The notes under the pieces were generated by a model. It was not told the DNA's origin, did not search any database, and saw only the letters and a list, made by a program, of their open reading frames with translations. A program made the translations under genes and the position numbers. Below are positions 34,951-47,464 of a DNA stretch of 64,000 bases, piece by piece. The stretch's first letter is position 1, and every line of letters begins with the position of its first letter. Source of the stretch: Cyanophora paradoxa (taxonomy: Eukaryota; Glaucocystophyceae; Cyanophorales; Cyanophoraceae); contig QPMI01000059.1 in the NCBI GenBank assembly GCA_004431415.1, positions 186,001 through 250,000 of the forward strand, written 5' to 3'.

Positions 34951-35389
34951 CTACATGAACAGCTTCAGGCACGTGCAGAGGGGGCACGGGTTCCCGGTGC
35001 TGTTCGGCGGCCAGAGCTTTATGCCTTTTACGAGGCACGAGGCGTGGAATAGGTGCTTGCAATAAGCCTTCTCTGTTTCAGGAAGCATAAATACGTTAGC
35101 CGATGCGTGTAATCCATGATAAACTCTAATGAGACGCCATCAGAAGAAAGGGCGCACGGGCATCGACTTCCCAGAGGAGCGCCCACTCGACCTTCGAGTC
35201 CGGGTTCCGCTCCTGGGCACGCATTTCTCAGCACGGGTGGGGGTACGAAGCGAAAGGGGGGGTACCTTGGTGCAGTAGCAGGCCTCGAAGATGCAGGACT
35301 TCGTGAGGAACTTCACGTTGCGTGACGTCTTCACGCGCAGGTTGGGGCAGCCCTGGGGTGAAGGCGTCATGGACGGGGTACGGGAGGCC

Positions 35390-35424
<35 letters not shown>

Positions 35425-36313
35425 CGTACGGCGATCTCGATGGTGCGCGACGACTCGTCCGGCTCGAACACGTAGTGGACCTGGCGGGTACGGGCTCAGA
35501 GGAGCTGCGCGAGGGGGTACGCGGGAGCCGACGTGCCTTCTCCTCCTCCTCTTCCTCGTCGTCTACTTCGTTCGCAGCGGCGCGCTTCGCCGCGTGCTCC
35601 ACGGCGGGCGCCGGCTCTCCGCTGCCGGCGGCTGCGGATGCGGCTGCGGCTGCTGCTGCGTCGCCGCCGTCCTCTGCGCGAGGCGCGTCCTCCTCAAGCG
35701 CCCGGCGCCGCCGCTGCTCGCTGAGGCGGATCTCGCGCCGGATCTCGCGCTGGTCCTCGTCGTTCTCGAGCTCCTTGCGCATCTCTGCCGCGCGCCGCTT
35801 GCGCTCCTCCAGCTCCTCCTGGTTCTTCGGGCGCCCGACTGCCGGCTGCCGCGGCTGCGCCGTGCTCGCGGCCGCGGCCGCCTTGGCCGGGGCCTCGGCT
35901 GTGGGCGCGGCGGCGCTCGCGGCCGGCGCCGCCTTCGCCGACGCGGCCTCCTCGCTTGCTGCGGCCTTCTCCGGCGACGCGGATGCGGCGCTGGCGACGG
36001 CGTCGTCGGCGGCTGCGCTGCTGGATGGGTCGCGCTTCCATATCGTCCGCGAGCTCAGGATGTAGAGCGGCGGGAGCACGCCGACGCAGATGGCGAACAG
36101 CAGCTGCACGAAGTCGGAGTTCTGCACGGCCAGAGCCCACGCGCTGCTGATGGCCGGCTTCACGCGCGTCTCCAGCAGCCGCCCGGCCCAGTCGGCCGCG
36201 GCCTGCTGGTACTTGCCGACCAAGAAGGCCAGGAGGACGAGCCCGGCCGCCTTCGACTGCCCGCTCCAGGGCGACGTAGGCGGGTTCGCCCGCGCGGGCG
36301 CGCGCTTCCCCAT
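34951..36313 (-). CDS. Membrane protein with RING-like Cys/His tail
   Basis: The start is Met at 36313 (MGKRAPARANPP). Two hydrophobic stretches follow (AAGLVLLAFLVG and FVQLLFAICVGVLPPLYIL), then an Ala-rich linker, a charged helix (EELEERKRRAAEMRKELEND) and an acidic run. Later exons read VHYVFEPDESSRTIEIA, then GCPNLRVKTSRNVKF..SCIFEACYCTK (about 35,270-35,350), then AYCKHLFHASCLVKG..NPCPLCTC before TAG at 34951. The C-x-H-x3-H-x2-C..C-P-L-C ending resembles the second half of a RING or RING-H2 finger, but the first metal pair is not clearly spaced. A membrane E3 ligase is possible; I do not recognise the family. One intron contains a 32-base C homopolymer on the coding strand. Confidence 0.62.
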
Positions 36314-36492
36314 GCCTGCGCCTGCAGCTTCGGCTGGACTACGCTGATGCTTTGGCGGCCACCAAAGAGCTTTCGGCGGGCCGGAGATGACGTGCGCGGC
36401 GGGCTTACTAGCTACCTGTACCCAGGACACGCACTTTCCGACTTTCGCACTTGCTGAAACGCGGAGCCAGCCCAAAAGAGGAGAGCAGCGCG
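36314..36492. promoter_or_regulatory. Bidirectional promoter region
   Basis: 179 bp separate the divergent starts of the RING-like gene (-) and the FkbM methyltransferase gene (+). No clear TATA box is seen. Shared regulation is inference. Confidence 0.45.
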
Positions 36493-39052
36493 ATGCGAGA
36501 GCACAGGGCCGCACGGGCGGCGGCGCTGCTGGCGCTGCTGGCGCTTCTCGTCGGCGCTTTGGCCGACGAGCGGAGCTCGCTGGCGCAGGTCTTCTCGTAC
36601 GTGGAAACGGACCTGCCCGTGACCGTACTGCGCGTGCGCGCCGATCCAGCTTCCTGCTCCGCCGCGGAGCTAAAGCTGCCACGCAGACGAGCCTCGATCC
36701 GTCCTTCCTGATGGCCATCGACCCGAACGACCCCTTCTTCCAAGCACAGGGCCTCCTCAAGACTAAGCTGCGTGCGCTGCGGGCCCCGCGCCGCGCCGCC
36801 GCCCGCGCCTGAAGCCGCGCGCCCGGGCCCAGACGCGCCCAGCGCGACGGCTCTCGTCCGGTCGGTCGCACGCAAGGCCTGCGCCATTGCGGACCCGAAG
36901 AATAAGCCGCTCATCATCGGTGCGCCGCCGCTCGACGCGGCGGCTCGCGCGGGCCGCCGCTGACCCCCGCCCCAGACATTGGCGCCAACATCGGCTACTT
37001 TTCGGCCCTGGGCGCCTCCCTCGGCTGTCAGGTGTACTCCTTCGAGCCTCAGGTGCACTAGAATCGTACCCCGCGCGCGCTCCGCGCCGCGCCCGCCCGA
37101 CGTACGAGGCCCGAGGCTCGAGGGCCTGAGCCGACCAGTTGCTGACTTCGTGCGCAGTTCGACGTGCAACCGTACTTCGAGCTGATGCGCGCCCTGAACG
37201 GGTGGGAATCTCGCATCGAGCACCAGAGGCTCGCGGGTACACGCCCCCCGCGCGCGCGAGCGTGTACCCCCTCCGCCCGGCTCATGATCACGCCCCCTGT
37301 CAGTGTCCAACGCGTCGGGCAAGAAGTTCGCCTTACCCCGGTTGAACGACAAGGTTCGGGCCTCCCCGTACCCCCCTTGATCCCCGTACCCCTCAATCCC
37401 TTCGGTAAATCCGTACCCCCAGGGCCTCGCCTACCTCATGGACATCAGCCAGCTCGACTGGAGAACGTCCATCGAGGTCACGTCGGTCCGCGTTGAACCC
37501 CGTACCCCCTCGGATTCCATCCCGTACCCCCCCCCTTGAACCTAAAGCGTACCCCGCAGACGACGCTGGACGAGGCGTTCGCGAACGACACGCGGGAGAT
37601 CGTTCTCCTCAAGGTCGACGTGGGTACGCGACCCTCGCTCCTCCGGCCCAGCCCTCTCGCGCGACCCTCGTGAACGTCGTCTTCGTCGTATCCCCCCAGA
37701 GGGCCACGAGCTTGAGGCTCTGCAGGGGGCCGAGCGGCTCATCGCCTCGCGCCGCGTCGCGAACCTCCTCATCGAGTTTAAGCGCGACGAGAAGGTACCC
37801 CTCTCGCCCTCTCGCCCCCTCCCCCCCTTCCCCCCCCCACACACACACACGGCCTCCCTGCCCCCCCCCCCCCCCCCCCCCCTCCCCCCTCCCCCTCTCC
37901 CCATCTCCTCCGCCCTTGCGGCTCCAGCCGACCCAAGACGCCAAGGCCAAGACAACGCTTAGAAGCTCCTAAAACGCTCCGCCTGTCCTACACTCCCCGC
38001 CTGTCCTACACTCCGCCCGTTCTTTAGCCCTGGGCCTCTCTCCGCCTGTTTTTCCGGGCCCGGCCGCGCCGTCAAAGCCTACAGCTACCTACATATACAA
38101 GCTTCATAGAAGGGGATCCAATCCGACCCGGCCCGGCCCCCCAGCCGCGGCCCGCCCTCTTAGGAGGGCTAGAAACTGGCGTGGCGTAGGGCCTGGCTTC
38201 CACCTTGAGGCTTAGAAGCTTCTTCTTAGAAGGCGATCCAATCCTTTCTTTAGCCCCGCTTTAGCCCCGGGCCTCTCTCCGTGTATTCCCGGGCCCGGCC
38301 GCGCCGTCGAAGCCTAGGTGCTTCTTAGAAGCGAAGCCGGGCCGACCGATCGCGGCGCCGCCCGCGTCAACCCCCCCTCCCTACCCCCCTCTACGCCCTT
38401 CCCTCTCCAGGCTTTCACCCCCTAAGGCTTCGAGACCGATGCGATCGGAGCCGACGCCCGGCCCCGCGCAGGAGGACGAGAAGCTGGCGTGGCTACAGCG
38501 GATGCGCGACGTCCACCGCTACAACACCTATACCCTCGTGCGCCCCCCGTACCCCCCTCCCCATGCCCCCCCTTTCCCGCCCTCGTCTAGCGCCGGGAGG
38601 GGGCGGGGGGGGGGGGGGGGGGGGCAAGGAGGGGGTAGCAGGATCCGCCGCGCGCCTCGCCCTCGCTGGCCACTGGCCCACGGGCTCACTAGTTATACTT
38701 GGCTGCGCTTAGCTGCGCTATACTTCACTATACTTAGCTGCGCTAGACAGTTACACGGGCTCACTAGCGTTACTTTCGGCGCTTAGCTGCGCTCATTTCG
38801 GAGTCCAGCGTAGGGAGGGCTTAGCAAGGGAGGGCTTAGCAAGGGAGGGCTTAGCAGGGGAAGGGGGGGCCGGCCAGACGGGTCCCCCACCCCGTCGCCT
38901 ATTAACAGGATCACTGACTCACTTTCGGCCCCCGGCGTTCTTTTTCGGCGCAGGCGGAGATGTACATGGGCCCGAAGAGCGACGGGTTCCCCCACTTCCC
39001 CTTCCAGGGCGACTGGCCCCCCTACGAGGATGTCTGGCTCCGCCGCATCTGA
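36493..39052 (+). CDS. FkbM-family methyltransferase with signal peptide
   Basis: A family of SAM-dependent methyltransferases acting on sugars or other small molecules. Exon 1 encodes a signal sequence (ARAAALLALLALLVGALA). The SAM-binding exon (about 36,976-37,059) reads DIGANIGYFSALGASLGCQV then YSFEPQ, the classic motif I and acidic loop. Further exons encode QPYFELMRALNGWESRIEH, SNASGKKFALPRLNDK, GLAYLMDISQLDW, TTLDEAFANDTREIVLLKVD, then VEGHELEALQGAERLI, the family's second hallmark. The last exon ends DWPPYEDVWLRRI and TGA at 39052. About twelve exons are joined at GTGCG or GTACC donors. The exon near 37,930-37,960 and its junction to 38,421 are uncertain. Entry into the secretory pathway is inferred from the leader. 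Confidence 0.85.
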
Positions 39053-39257
39053 TCCTATGAGAGTAGCTGGCGCTTAGCTTGAGGTTTGGTTGTTACAAAA
39101 GAATGCAGCTACGTAGCTGGCGAAGAGATTCCGGGATCTGATCCTATGAGAGATTCCTGGCTTAAGGTTTGTCTATTAGGAACTCGGAAAGATCCGTGGA
39201 GAGAGAGGAAGAGGATACATAGCTACGGAAACACCCGGGAGGGGGGGCGGGGGTCCG

Positions 39258-39303
39258 GCCTACTGGCCGCCCTACGAGGGCGTCTGGCTCCGCCTCATCT
39301 GAT
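39258..39303 (+). pseudogene. Fragment of the FkbM terminal exon
   Basis: TACTGGCCGCCCTACGAGG then GCGTCTGGCTCCGCCTCATC and TGA repeat the last ~45 bp of the gene ending at 39052 with few changes (WPPYEGVWLRLI). CTGATC..GAGAG..CTTAAGGT-like 3' flank is present after the gene, near 39139 and again near 39299, so this is a local tail duplication. Confidence 0.7.
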
Positions 39304-39689
39304 CGCGCGAGCCCTAGAGAAGCTTAAGGTGTATCTGTTACAGAAGGATGCGTGGAGAAATTAAAAAGCTTGCTAAAGCTAGCGAGAAGGGTTCAAAACC
39401 CTGCTTTAAGGTGTTCGGGTGGCTGGCCGACTTGTCGATGCGCTTAAATCTTAATCCGCTGCGGGGTCTGCTGCACGGCTCATCTGGCTCCTCCCTTCTC
39501 TCTTACACCCCGCCTCTCCCTCTTCCCCCCTCCCCCTCTCTCCCCCTAATTCCCTTCCTCTCGAGTCTCCCTTTCTTTCCCTCCCCCTCCCCCTCCTCCC
39601 CCCCCCCTCCCTCCCCCGTCACCTCCCCCTACCCCGTCAGCTCGCGTCCTTCAGCCGCAGAAAAAGCTCTCATAACGTTTCAAGCCGCG

Positions 39690-42600
39690 ATGGCGGGGGG
39701 AAGGCGTCTCTCGCTCACGGCGCTCGCTCTCGTGCTCGCGGTGCAAATCGCGTGCTCGTACGGCGCTGTCGTAGGCACGACGCCGCCGCCCGGGCTCGTG
39801 CCCATCCCGCAAGGTACCGACTACGCGGACTCGGACTCGGTGACGAACGTCGCGGGCACGAGGGTCAGCCTCGGATACACGGCGAAGACCGGACACCCGG
39901 TGCGCGCGCGCTCCGAATTCGAAGCTCTCCTTAAGTTTGCGTCGCGAGCGGCAGTTAAAAATACCGGGCTCTCCCCGCATGTGCGCAGATCGTCAACCTC
40001 GATGAGATACCCGTTCTACTGAACGTCCGATGCTTGCCGGACGCTCTGGAGCTGGCCTTCGGCGCTCCCGCCGGAACCGGCGCCGGCGGAACTGACCTGT
40101 TTGCACTCCTCTCTGCCCGCGTACGCGCCTACGCCCCAATCGGCACAGTGTGGGCTCCCGGTGCGCGGCAATTTCCTTTTTTGCCGTGCTCGGGGTGCGC
40201 GATTATATAATCGATATTAATTTTTCTCGCAGGCACTTTGCTTGTGGGCGGCCTCAAGTGGAATTGCAGAGATGAGAAGCGCGCATGCGCATACGCATCA
40301 GCGCTCACATTAAATTCAACGAGTAACCGGCGCTGCTATTCGCGTGCGCGTGCGCAGGGGCATCGGCACTCCGATCTACCGATACGTCGACTCGATCAAA
40401 ATCACGGAACGGGACGCCGCCTTCGGCATCTATGCCTTCCAGGCCGACATCGCCACGCGCCCCGCCTCCATCTTCGTGCGCGCGCGCATGCGCAGTCCCT
40501 CCACCTCAATTTTTCCTTGTAAGATAATTGTATGACCACCGTGCGCGCCGCCCCGCTGCATGCATTTGTGGGAAGGACTCGTTCGAGGACCTGCTTATAT
40601 AATTGCTAAGTAGCCGCTCCATTTTAAGCTTTGGCTTGTATATAATTACTCAGTAACCGATCCATTTTAAGCTTTAGCTTATATATATATAATTACTGAG
40701 TAGCCGCTGTGCTCAGGACGCGTTCGAGGACCTGGAGATGAAGGCGCAGTCCGTGGCCGCCCCGGGGGCCGGCCCCCGCGACGTCGGCCCGGGCTTCACG
40801 AGCCCGTACACGCCCGACTTCTGCGGGCCCACGGGGCCCATCTACCTTCCCGAGCGGCGCGCCCCGAGCGCGGAGATCCCGGCGCGCCGCGGCCGCGCGC
40901 TGCAGGGCGAGGGCGGGGGCGAGTTCGAACGCGGTCAGGAGGACCTGGATCTAGATCTGGGCCTGCCCCGCCGCCGCCTCGCCTCGCAGCCCGAGCCGGG
41001 ATTCCTCGAAAAGGCGAACACAAAATTCGTTATCGTATTCCAGGCTTTTACTCCATTAAATTAATTTCGGGCAGGTTTGGAACTTCCTGAAAGGGGCGTG
41101 GGACACGATCGAGAACGTAGCCGAAGCTATCTTTACGGGCAATTTCCGCGTGCGTATGAAACGTTCAATTCAGATTCGTGATACGCAATATTAATTCACA
41201 AGGACTATTCTGCGCACGCACAAATTTCCAGCTTACGAACACGGTGAACATTTTCGCGGCGAGCTGGAACTTCAACCCCGCCACAAACGCTGCCGCGAAA
41301 TCAGTGCGGCGAATCGTGATCATGCACTAGGTCATGATTATATATCCTTCTCATGCGAAACCTTTTGCGAAGATTCCGATCGTCAACACCGTTGCCACGC
41401 GCGTTGACCCCACCCCCATTGCCACTGGCTCCTATCTAACTTCTTGATTTCGCCCCCGTTCGGGCTCTGATTTATGTTTTTTTGCGCCCCGGGCAGCAAA
41501 ATCTCGTGCAAAAATTGCTACGCGTGCGCATTTACTCAAAGATTTCGGCAACTAGCACTAAAGTGGCTCTCGTTGATATATATATATACTGATGCCATAT
41601 GTAATGCCGCTGGATCAGAAAGGCGGGGGCCGATTTCTTCGTCGAGATCGTTGTCCAGAAATACTCGCCGAAGGCGCGCTGAATGATACCATTTCATTTG
41701 TATATGTACTTTACTCACTCGCGCTGACATGGCACGCCGGAATTCTCTCTTCATTCGAATCGAAGGCCCTGCAAGTCTCTCTGGATGCGCGCGCGGCGGC
41801 GCAGCTCGAGCTGCTCGCGACCGTCCAGGGGGGGACCATGGGCGCCATCGACGGCGAGGTCGGCGCCGACAGGCTGTGGAGGATTAGCATTGCAATTGCT
41901 GATGCCAAGGGGTTGTAGGTCGACGCGACTAAGTTCACGACACCAGTCTCCACCATCGTTTTCTTCATCGGCCCCGTGCGCCGTTTGCAGCCAAATATAA
42001 ACTAGGAGGTCGTGATACCAGCAGCTTCTAGCCTCTAGCTAACTGTTAACGTTGAACAGGTGCCGGTTATAATCACAATCTACTTCGGCGCTGCCCTCTC
42101 CGCGGGAGTGAAGGTGCGCATGCGCTCCCGCTTCCAGCACGACCTCACTTATATTTAGAGAAAAGAATTCATCCATTTTAATTTGGCGATGCGCAGTCTT
42201 CGGCCCGCGGGGCGCTCGACGTCGGCGCCGGCTTCGACATCGGACTCACGTGCGCGCCGCGCAGCGCGCCGGAGAAACGGATTCGAAATCAAAGCTTAAG
42301 CATAATACAAGCAACAATTTAATCATATTAATATTGCGCAGGATTGGATTCCGCTGGGAGAGCGAGGGCGGATTCAAGCCGCTCTGGGAGCCGCGCCTCT
42401 CGAAGTGGCTCATCGGGCCGGCCCTCTCCGCCCGCGCCGGTCTGCCACATATATAGGAAGATCGTGAAAAGATTAGAGGAAGTTGAGGTCTAGAGTCCGC
42501 GACATTATATAATAGACTATCGAATTAGCGCTGGTCCGCGACATTAGAACCTTCAGATCGTTTAGCGTCTTCTCATCTTCAAGGCTTATATATATATAGA

Positions 42601-45130
42601 AATCTTCTTGTAACGCCGCGGCCGACGTCGAACACGGCCTGAAACCTCCCCTTCGACCGTTAGAAGATCATTTTAAGATTGCGGCTCGTTAAGAAGATCG
42701 TCGGACGTCAAGTTTCTAAACGACGTGGAAATCTGATGTATGCATTCCGCGCAGCGTTCGACTATAAGGGGGCGGTCCAGGCCGTGGTCGGCGTCTCCCT
42801 CGCGAGCGTCATCCCCATCGGCGGCCTCAACCTCTTCATCGGTATTAATCCAGGCTTCTAGATCTAGATATACCTCACAAAATATGTCTAGATCTTCCAG
42901 GCTCAGGCTCGCGCTGACCGGGCGGAAACTAAATGATGGGCAGGGCCGGAGCTGCAGGCAAACTTCAACCCCGCGACGGAGCAGCAGTGCCCCGCGGCGG
43001 CCGCGGCCGGCGCCGCGACCGCGCCGGGCTCGACCAGCGTCGACATCCTCCCGTCTCCAGGGCCCATCTCCGTCCGCGCGCGAAGCCTCCTCGCCCCGGC
43101 GCCGGAGGTGCTTGAATTGCGCCGACGTCACAATTGCAACTCATCTATATATTCGCTTTTACGCCTAAAACTTAAGTTTCCGGCGCGCGGTACCCGCGCG
43201 CAGCCGGAGAAGCTGTCGCTGTTCTACAACCTGCGCGCGGTGGTGAAGCCGCAGTGGGAGTTGAATGTAGACATCAGCCTCGAGCTGCCCGGTGCGCGCC
43301 ACGTACACCTTCAATTAAATTTCCGTCTCTAGACCTGTGCCCCGACCCTCACTCATGATAAAACGTAATCACTTCCGGTGCGCGGTGCGCGCGCGCCACG
43401 TACACCTAAAACTAATTCCGGATCCGGCTCTAGACCTGTGCACGTGCACGTGCCCCGACGTCGACCCTCGCTCATGATAAATTGAAACATAATAACTTCA
43501 ACGTATCAGTGGTCGGGCGCGTAACGATCTTCAAGAAGAGCACCGGAATTCTCAACCTGGGCCCCGAGATCGAGCTCTTCGAGACGACGGGCTGCATCTA
43601 CACGGATCTCGGTGCACAGCTTTAGATAGCTTAGCTTAAGATACTCGGAATAAAACGTAAACGAAGAGCGGCTAAGGGCTCGAGCAAATTGTACACGTAA
43701 TTATAAATGGTTGCGTGCAGGGAGGGACAAGGGCGATGCGACGGTAAAGGAGCTGGAGGATCCCTCGAAGCTCTCGCCGCCGAAGAAGGGTCCGACCCCG
43801 AGAACAAGTTAGCCTTCGCAAATATAATTAAGCTTCATTTCCTTGCAGGTCCTGGCGTGACCGAGATCGAGACAGCACAGGGCGACCCCGTGTGGGTACG
43901 TATGCGGCCCGTCGGCCTCATTAGTTGACGTCGACGTCGTCATTAGACGCGGAGTTTATAGTAATAACATCATGATCACAGAACTCAAAATAAAGAGGGC
44001 TAACATTACACATTAATTGAATCGCACAACAGGATTTCGGGGACGGGAGCCCTCAGGTGACGACCCTCGTCCCGCGCGTCTCGCACGCCTACGCCGCCCC
44101 GGGCACCTACGGCGTAACGGTGCGCTTCGATCTCCAAACGCTGCGCTTTAATAACTTCGTTTATTTAGTCGACACTCTGATGATCTGAAACCAAATACTA
44201 ATTAATTTATAAACCCAGGCCACGGACCCGGCGACGGGCACCTCTGTCTTCATCGTCGTCGTGGCGGTCGAAGGCAAGCTTAAGTTTTTGAGCTTAATTA
44301 TAAGGACCCTTTAAATTTTATAGATATGCATATGGCAACGCCGATTCGAATTCCCAAGCCTAGGACGCGCATGAATGTCGACGTTTTTCGTCAATGCTTA
44401 AGCTTTAGATTTCGCTCCGAGGAGCTCCGAGCTCACGCTCGACGCGCTTCTTATATATAATATTTAACTTTATTACAATGGGCGACGCTTGACGTCGACG
44501 CGTGCGCGCGCGCGCGCAGCCTACTGCGAGCCTCCCAGTAACATAACGGCGACGCCCACGTCCACACCCTCGGCGCCGACTCCGACTCCGACTGCGACTC
44601 CGACGATTGGTATCGTATTGCCTACACCGACAGCGACCCTCGCGGCAACTCCGACGGCAACAGCGACCCTCGCGGCAACGCCGACAGTGACGGCAACGAC
44701 GACGCCAACGGCGACGCCGTCACCGACATCGGCCGCGACGCCGACGGCGACGGCGACGCCTTGCTGCGGCCCGACGGAGGCCCCGTCCGCTACGCCCACG
44801 CCCACGCCCTGCTGCGGCGGCGGCGATTCCGGAGGCGACATCGACTACGGGGGCTCCGGACCCGGGGATTTCAGTTCGACCAGGCGCTTAAGCCTGCGAT
44901 GGGCGCGCCCGGGTCACGCTGAGGCGAGATCGTATCCCTTGATCACGACGGCCGAGGTGGGCGCGCTCAGCTGCGCTGGGACGACGGCCGCGGGCGAACC
45001 GCTGTACTGCCCCGCGGCGCCCGTGCCGCTCTTCTGCTGCGAGCCGCGCCTGCCGGGCGGCTTCTGCTGCGCCGTCGGCACCGTCTGCAACCGCGCCCGC
45101 GGCGTCTGCGAGCTCCCCGTGTCCGTCTGA
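39690..45130 (+). CDS. Secreted PKD-domain protein with PT-rich stalk and Cys-rich tail
   Basis: Exon 1 (39690-39899) encodes a signal peptide (LSLTALALVLAVQIACSYG). Exon 2 (39989-40160) reads IVNLDEIPVLLNV. Later exons include GIGTPIYRYVDSIKITERD, a propeptide-like acidic/Arg-rich exon near 40,730-41,000, WNFLKGAWDTIENVAEAIF, repeated NFNPAT motifs near 41,270 and 42,965, and VVGRVTIFKKSTGILNLGPE. Near 44,035 is DFGDGSPQV..RVSHAYAAPGTYGV, a clear PKD beta-sandwich signature. The final exon encodes a Thr-Pro repeat stalk and a Cys-rich end (FCCEPRLPGGFCCAVGTVC), stopping at 45130. PKD domains mediate protein or carbohydrate contacts. The family as a whole is not recognised, and exon limits between 40,160 and 43,900 are only approximate. 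Confidence 0.68.
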
Positions 45131-45336
45131 AGTTTGAGGCCAGATCTAGAGCTAGATCGTTCAGTTCCAGCTTTTACCGTCTGAACTCTTTTGTCGTCCT
45201 CCGGATCCCAGCTTGTGAACCTTTTGCTTAGCTCAAACCATGGCCAACCTCATTATGCACCTTACGTATACCAATCTATCTTGTAAATAATATATTCAAG
45301 CTGCAGCTCGTAACCCTCTCGTCTCGTTTGGGATTC

Positions 45337-45342
45337 AATAAA
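45337..45342 (+). terminator. Polyadenylation signal of the PKD gene
   Basis: AATAAAGTGC about 207 bp after the stop. The downstream region 45,343-45,683 holds no plus-strand exon. Confidence 0.55.
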
Positions 45343-45683
45343 GTGCAACGTTGGCGTCTTCTTTCGAGCTCGAGTGTCGTTTATGCTCCTTTAAATTTCG
45401 CATTTTGCCAGCAAATGGTTTATTGCAGCAAGTCATATTTGTAAATCAAGCTTCTGATACGAAAGACTTGCAATTGGAGCTGCGCGAAGGGTCTAGATCT
45501 TGAGGGAAACTAAAGGTCTTGCAATGGGACTTGCGTCTAGACACATTAATATTGCATCAATACACGCTCATGAAACGAGCAGAAGGTCTAGAGAACCTGC
45601 GACTGAAAAAGCTTGCTTGCAGAGCTGAACTGCGATGGCGCCGACCTGGCGCCGATGGCTCCCGAAGGCTTTTGCGACCGCGC

Positions 45684-47464
45684 TCACGAGTCGCAAGCCT
45701 CGCAGGGCTCGAAGCCCGCCGCCTGCCGACGCGAAAATTAAACCGGCGCTCAGCGAAATTCGACGACGTCCGACGCTCGAAGCTTAAGTTGCCTAAGACG
45801 CTCGACATAAATATTAAGCATTCGAATCTCTCAGCAAAAGCTTAATCTTAAGCTTGAATAAGTACGAATAAAGGATTCGGACCTCGGCGATCTCTGCGCT
45901 GCGGAAGCGGCGGATCCCGCTCGCGAACGGGCGGTGCGCCTGCCCCCAATTCGAATTTCGCACCCAGTCTATAATTAGTTTCGCGCCCGACACGTTTCGA
46001 GTTTCGCAACTAATTAAAGTTTCGCACGCACCCAGCCGCCGACGTGGAGGCGGTGGCAGCTGCTCTTGTGGTGCTCCAACCCCTGCGGCGCGCGTTAACG
46101 TTCTCGGACCAGACACGATACGATACGATTAATGGTTTAAGATTTAGTTTTTGTCATATAAGTTGAGACCGAATCTGCGACTTGTATATAAACGCACCTC
46201 GGGGGCGACGAAGCGGCCGGTGGTGTCGCGCAGGTCGGGGGCGTCCACGGGCGCCGCCCCCGAGCGGTCCGGCTGCAGCTGCGCCCGCGGTCGACCTCCG
46301 TCAGATCAAACAGGTGGCAGAGCTCGGGATCGAGAGAGCGATCTGGGACAGATAGCGCTCTGGATTCCGAGCGGTCCGGCTGCAGCTGCAGCTGCGCCCG
46401 CGGTCGACTTCGAATTCCAGCAGATCCAAAGGGCAGAATGAAAACATTTATAGCTATAGGTAGTGCATCATAGAAGGCGAGAAGCTTAAGTATCAGAAGA
46501 CGGATCTCGTTAACGATTCGACAAAGGGCAGATCTAGAGTTCGAAGGAGCCATAATATATATATAAGGCGTAGGCTTCTGGATTTATCTCGAAGCGCTCG
46601 AGCTCGCCTTGGGGTCGGGGTACGGGATCTGGAGCTCGAGCTCGAGGGCCCCGGCCGCCGCGCGGAGCTTCAGGAGGCCGTCCCCTGCGAACGAGGGCAG
46701 CGTAAGAATCGAATTCCAGGCCACTTAAATGCTGACAAAAGGAAAGACGGGCCGGGGGCCCGGGTCGGGCCAGGGCCGGGCGCACCGACGGGGCTCGGGG
46801 GCGTGGCGGAGCGCGAGGGGGCCTTGGACTGCGCCCCGGGCCCGACGTCTGCGCGATAAGGCCGCGGCCCGGCCCGCGTAAATCACAGAGGCCGCGAAAC
46901 CGGCCGGAATCGTTTAATTATAATCCAATAATCGAAGTCTGCACCGGAGCCGGCGACGGATTCGCGGTCGCCGTCGTCGCTCATCGCCACCGTGAGCGAC
47001 AGGGCGCTCGGCGCCAGCCGGTGCTGCGAAAAGGGCCCGGGGGCGCGTTACTCGTTTCCGTCGCGCCGCGGCGCACTCGCTGCAGCTGGAGGCGCCCTCG
47101 GCCTACGTTATAAAGACCTTATGAAGCCATTTATAAAGACCTTATAAAGCCAGTCTGACCTTATAAGACCTCATAAAGCCATTTCCTTATGATATCGATA
47201 CTAGATATATTGAGTGGACCGGCCCCCGAATAATGATTCGAACCTTGGCGCGGGCGGAGGCGCCTTCGGCCTCGCCCAGGGCCGCCCGCTTCGACTGCAG
47301 GAGCGCCGCGCGCGAGACCTGAGGATTGATTAAGCCGGCGGCTCTCAGCGCGGCCTTCAGAAATCAAAGAACTTCCCGCGCGAGTGCAAGCTTAACCCTG
47401 AAGCTTTAAAATTGGAAATAAAACGCACCTCCTCAGGGATGCAGGGGAGAGCTGCGGAGCTCAT
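45684..47464 (-). CDS. Unrecognised small multi-exon gene
   Basis: A chain of minus-strand exons with good splice sites runs from MSSAALPCIPEE at 47464. It includes VSRAALLQSKRAALGEAEG, an exon HRLAPSALSLTVAMSDDGDR, GDGLLKLRAAAGALELELQ, LQPDRSGAAPVDAPDLRDTT, GLEHHKSSCHRLHVGGW and AHRPFASGIRRFRSAEIAE, ending AAGFEPCEACDS. Most donors are GTGCG and acceptors CAG. I do not know the family. The order and phase of all exons could not be fully reconciled, so the gene may have another start, end or exon set. It is convergent with the PKD gene. Confidence 0.5.

Noticed and set aside
36314-36871. Upstream extension of the RING-like gene to 36871
   Set aside because: It is antisense to the FkbM signal-peptide exon, and the internal Met at 36313 starts a plausible protein with the hydrophobic segments.
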